In this document: positions 35,495 through 37,434 of the stretch, one piece after another | Numbering within the stretch: position 1 is the stretch's first letter | Layout of the letters: the number at the start of each line of letters is the position of its first letter | Origin: Defluviimonas aquaemixtae | GTDB lineage: Bacteria > Pseudomonadota > Alphaproteobacteria > Rhodobacterales > Rhodobacteraceae | Length of the DNA: 37,434 bases | Direction of reading: 5' to 3' | NCBI RefSeq assembly: GCF_900302475.1 | Contig: NZ_OMOQ01000008.1 | Span: 1 to 37,434 of the forward strand | Program-made: the position numbers and the translations under genes | Notes under the pieces: model-generated | Seen by the model: only the letters and a program-made list of their open reading frames with translations | Databases searched by the model: none | Told to the model about the DNA's origin: nothing

Positions 35495-36248
35495 GATGAA
35501 TCCTTTCGAGTGACGTTTGGGCATGCGCGGAGCAGTTCAGCCCCGAGGACATCAGGATGCAGACACTTGAAAAAAAGAGGAAATCACAGATTGATCGCGC
35601 CGGATCGCAGAGTGTTGGTCGCGTCGTGAAGGCGGGCATCGAGGCGCGCGGCGGCATGGCCCAAGCCTTTGGACCGCGGGGATTTGCGACTCACGGCGTG
35701 GAGAGCCGACGGGATGGTCGGGTCACGGGACGGGCGCCGCACGATTGTGTGTGCGTTCGCGCAGATTGGCGACGATTGCTCCAGAGCGGATGCTGAGTTC
35801 TCGCAGGGACGCTGTGCGCTGGGAATTGATTCGCGCGGGATGGGCGGTTTCGCATCAGGTTTCAGAATTTCGGGCCGTTCTCACGCCGCCGCGACCGGGA
35901 CCCGCGCCATCGGTGATCGAAACGTGAAGTCACGCCGATGTGCAATCAAGAAACATCGGCCGGCTGTGCGCAGATGGCATGAATCATTTCAATCACGCGC
36001 GCTCCCATCCGCCGTGCTGTCAGTCACAAAAAGCGCATATCTGGCAAGGGCAGTCGCGCTCACGCTGTCGCGACGCATCCGTGAATGCGCCTCCCCGCCA
36101 CCTGTCAACTGCAAATCCGCGGGAGAATCCGTGAGCTGATTCGTGTTTTCCCTCAACGATTTGCGCCCGTTAGCAAAGAGGACGCCGGCAGTAACTGCGG
36201 CGGGCAGGACGCTGCTAGCAACAGACACAACTCGAAAGGACGACATCA
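35495..36248. other. Gene-free divergent stretch between two small secreted protein genes
   Basis: About 750 bases. The longest open frame (35669-36139, plus strand) has no ribosome site, no recognisable fold and an Arg/Ser-rich composition, so it was not accepted. The stretch must carry the two divergent promoters and includes an 8-base inverted repeat at 35934. It could hold a small RNA, but nothing proves it. Confidence 0.5.
35934..35960. repeat. Inverted repeat in the gene-free stretch
   Basis: GCCGATGT (35934-35941) and ACATCGGC (35953-35960) are perfect complements across an 11-base loop. It may be an operator or part of an RNA hairpin; no T tract follows it. Confidence 0.45.
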
Positions 36249-36505
36249 TGAAACGCACGATTACCGCTGTCGCGACCGCTGCCATGCTTTCGGTCTCGAC
36301 CCTGACCGGGGCCGCGTTCGCCGCTGAGTCAGAGATGAACATGGTTGTGGATGCCGTGACCCGGCTTCTCGTCGAGCTGAGAATCCCCTCCGACAATGTC
36401 GGCGATCTGACGATCGACCAGGTCCGCCGCATCGTCCAGATCGCCGACAGCCACGAAATGGGCGACGCGACGCGCGCCCAGGTGCTGAAGATCATCGACG
36501 AGTAA
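36249..36505 (+). CDS. Small secreted protein of unknown function
   Basis: An 85-residue protein. The signal peptide (MKRTITAVATAAMLSVSTL then TGAAFA) ends at about residue 25 before AESEMNM. The mature 60 residues look all-helical and acidic: VVDAVTRLLVELRIP, LTIDQVRRIVQIADS and GDATRAQVLKIIDE. The sequence has no cysteine. The ribosome site AAAGGACGAC precedes the ATG. A GC-rich hairpin follows at 36567. No family was recognised; the paired helices of the form x-T-x-D-Q-V could suggest a small helical-hairpin protein that binds a partner in the periplasm, which is inference only. Confidence 0.85.
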
Positions 36506-36566
36506 TTGCGGGCACGCGGCTCTCGCGCGATACTCCAAAGATCGGCGAGGCGACCGTGACGGAAGT

Positions 36567-36590
36567 GGGGCGGCCCGGTCGGGCCGCCCC
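36567..36590. terminator. Hairpin between convergent genes
   Basis: GGGGCGGCCC (36567-36576), loop GGTC, GGGCCGCCCC (36581-36590). Perfect 10-base arms lie between the stop of the small secreted protein and the stop of the cytochrome gene. No T tract on either side; probably a shared, possibly factor-assisted terminator. Confidence 0.65.
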
Positions 36591-36632
36591 AATGCGTTGA
36601 GCGCTCCGATGCGATGGGACGGTCTGCGGGGT

Positions 36633-37055
36633 CTACTCCTCCTGCAGCGTCGCGATATGTTCGATGAGGGCAAGAATTCTGCCGCGCACGTATGCCTCCT
36701 GATCGGCGGTGCTGTATTCCCAACCGAGCGCGCGCGGCGCCTTGGCATTGTAGCGCATTCCCCAGGCCGGCATCTGTGATGACCCATGCGCACCGGCGGC
36801 TTCGCTACCGTCGATGATCGCGTAGACGCGGGAGACCGGGAACACGCCGCCGTTGGAAGATTGCAGCGCCGTAAGATCCGGCGCCGACTTGGTCAGGAAC
36901 CCGGCGATCACACCGTCGCCCTTACCGCCCGGTCCATGGCATTGGGCGCAGCTGTTCATGAACTCGGCCCCACCGATCGATACATCCTGCGCGGCTGTGC
37001 AAAGCGGAAGCGTCGCCAGAGCGACCGCGACCGGCGCGGCAAGAAATCCTCTCAT
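36633..37055 (-). CDS. Small periplasmic class I cytochrome c
   Basis: A 140-residue cytochrome with a signal peptide (MRGFLAAPVAVALATLPLCTAA, cleavage before QDVSI). One haem site, CAQCH, is at Cys36, Cys39 and His40, followed by GPGGKGDG; the axial Met is probably Met95 in SSQMPAWG. The order matches single-haem cytochromes that donate electrons in the periplasm (cytochrome_CBB3 type domain). The ATG at 37055 has GAGGAGGAGAG in front. Its partner enzyme is unknown; the neighbours (a small secreted protein and the EF-Tu gene) give no hint. Confidence 0.88.
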   Translation of the reverse strand: MRGFLAAPVAVALATLPLCTAAQDVSIGGAEFMNSCAQCHGPGGKGDGVIAGFLTKSAPDLTALQSSNGGVFPVSRVYAIIDGSEAAGAHGSSQMPAWGMRYNAKAPRALGWEYSTADQEAYVRGRILALIEHIATLQEE

Positions 37056-37140
37056 GTCTCTCCTCCTCTTCAGCTGGCCCGTCGTGCAGACCCATCGTTC
37101 GCAGAATGACGGGTTCGAGCGCACAGGCATTGATCGCCGT

Positions 37141-37203
37141 CAGCCGGTCCGCGATCACGCGGACCGGCTGGAGCAAAGCAAACGCGGGCGCCGAGGCGCC
37201 CGC
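37141..37203 (-). terminator. Tandem hairpins behind the EF-Tu gene
   Basis: The first hairpin met by transcripts from the right has arms GCGGGCGCC (37184-37192) and GGCGCCCGC (37195-37203), followed on the minus strand by T-rich GTTTGCTTTGC. The second has perfect 12-base arms CAGCCGGTCCGC (37141-37152) and its complement (37159-37170). Together they would end transcription from tuf. Confidence 0.8.
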
Positions 37204-37231
37204 GCGTGTCCTGCGTCGAACCGTTCTTGTC

Positions 37232-37434
<203 letters not shown>

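Noticed and set aside
35669..36139. 156-residue open frame in the gap between the small secreted proteins
   Set aside because: No ribosome site, no hydrophobic core or motif, Arg/Ser-rich composition typical of random GC-rich frames.

Overview
The window reads as a high-GC alphaproteobacterial chromosome, most likely a member of the Rhodobacteraceae (Roseobacter group). Clues are the hemN-fnrL divergent pair with a shared FNR box, a membrane-anchored cytochrome c beside pheA, a yejABEF-type peptide importer, and iol genes with a fused IolC-DUF2090 protein. This assignment is inferred from gene content, not from a search.

Region 1 (1-2434, + strand) is the end of an aromatic-catabolic operon: the tail of a 3-oxoacid/3-oxoadipate CoA-transferase subunit B, a PcaD-like hydrolase, PcaB, and a type II 3-dehydroquinate dehydratase. 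The last three genes overlap at their stop/start codons. The dehydratase suggests that quinate or 3-dehydroquinate feeds protocatechuate degradation. The PcaD-like protein has Phe where the nucleophilic Ser should be.

Region 2 (2872-19199) is the most interesting part. A minus-strand operon encodes a membrane di-iron oxygenase of the desaturase superfamily (MocD-like), a MocE-type Rieske ferredoxin, a ferredoxin reductase (MocF-like role), and a very divergent PanB-like protein. It is divergent from a LacI-family regulator. That regulator abuts the 3' end of a long minus-strand inositol operon running IolI-like isomerase, sugar-binding protein, permease, ATPase, IolG-like dehydrogenase, IolC-DUF2090 fusion, IolD, IolE, IolB. 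A second, closely similar LacI regulator sits upstream of this operon, with perfect palindromes at its own start and in front of the operon. The layout suggests uptake of an inositol derivative, oxidative removal of an O-methyl group (as proposed for rhizopine MocDEF), and full degradation of the inositol ring. The substrate and the role of the PanB-like protein are unknown.

Region 3 (19200-25706) holds unrelated housekeeping or accessory genes: a Tat-exported 2',3'-cyclic phosphodiesterase/5'-nucleotidase, NudC, an SRPBCC protein, an NTF2-like protein, prephenate dehydratase and a membrane cytochrome c, ending in a clear terminator.

Region 4 (25820-32753) is a tightly coupled yejABEF peptide/microcin-C-type ABC importer operon followed, with a 4-base overlap, by a family 4 glycosyltransferase.

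Region 5 (32769-37434) contains divergent hemN and fnrL sharing an FNR box, tRNA-Trp, two small secreted proteins of unknown function, a small periplasmic cytochrome c, and the 3' end of the EF-Tu gene with strong hairpins behind it. No CRISPR array, intact insertion sequence, integrase or rRNA gene was seen.
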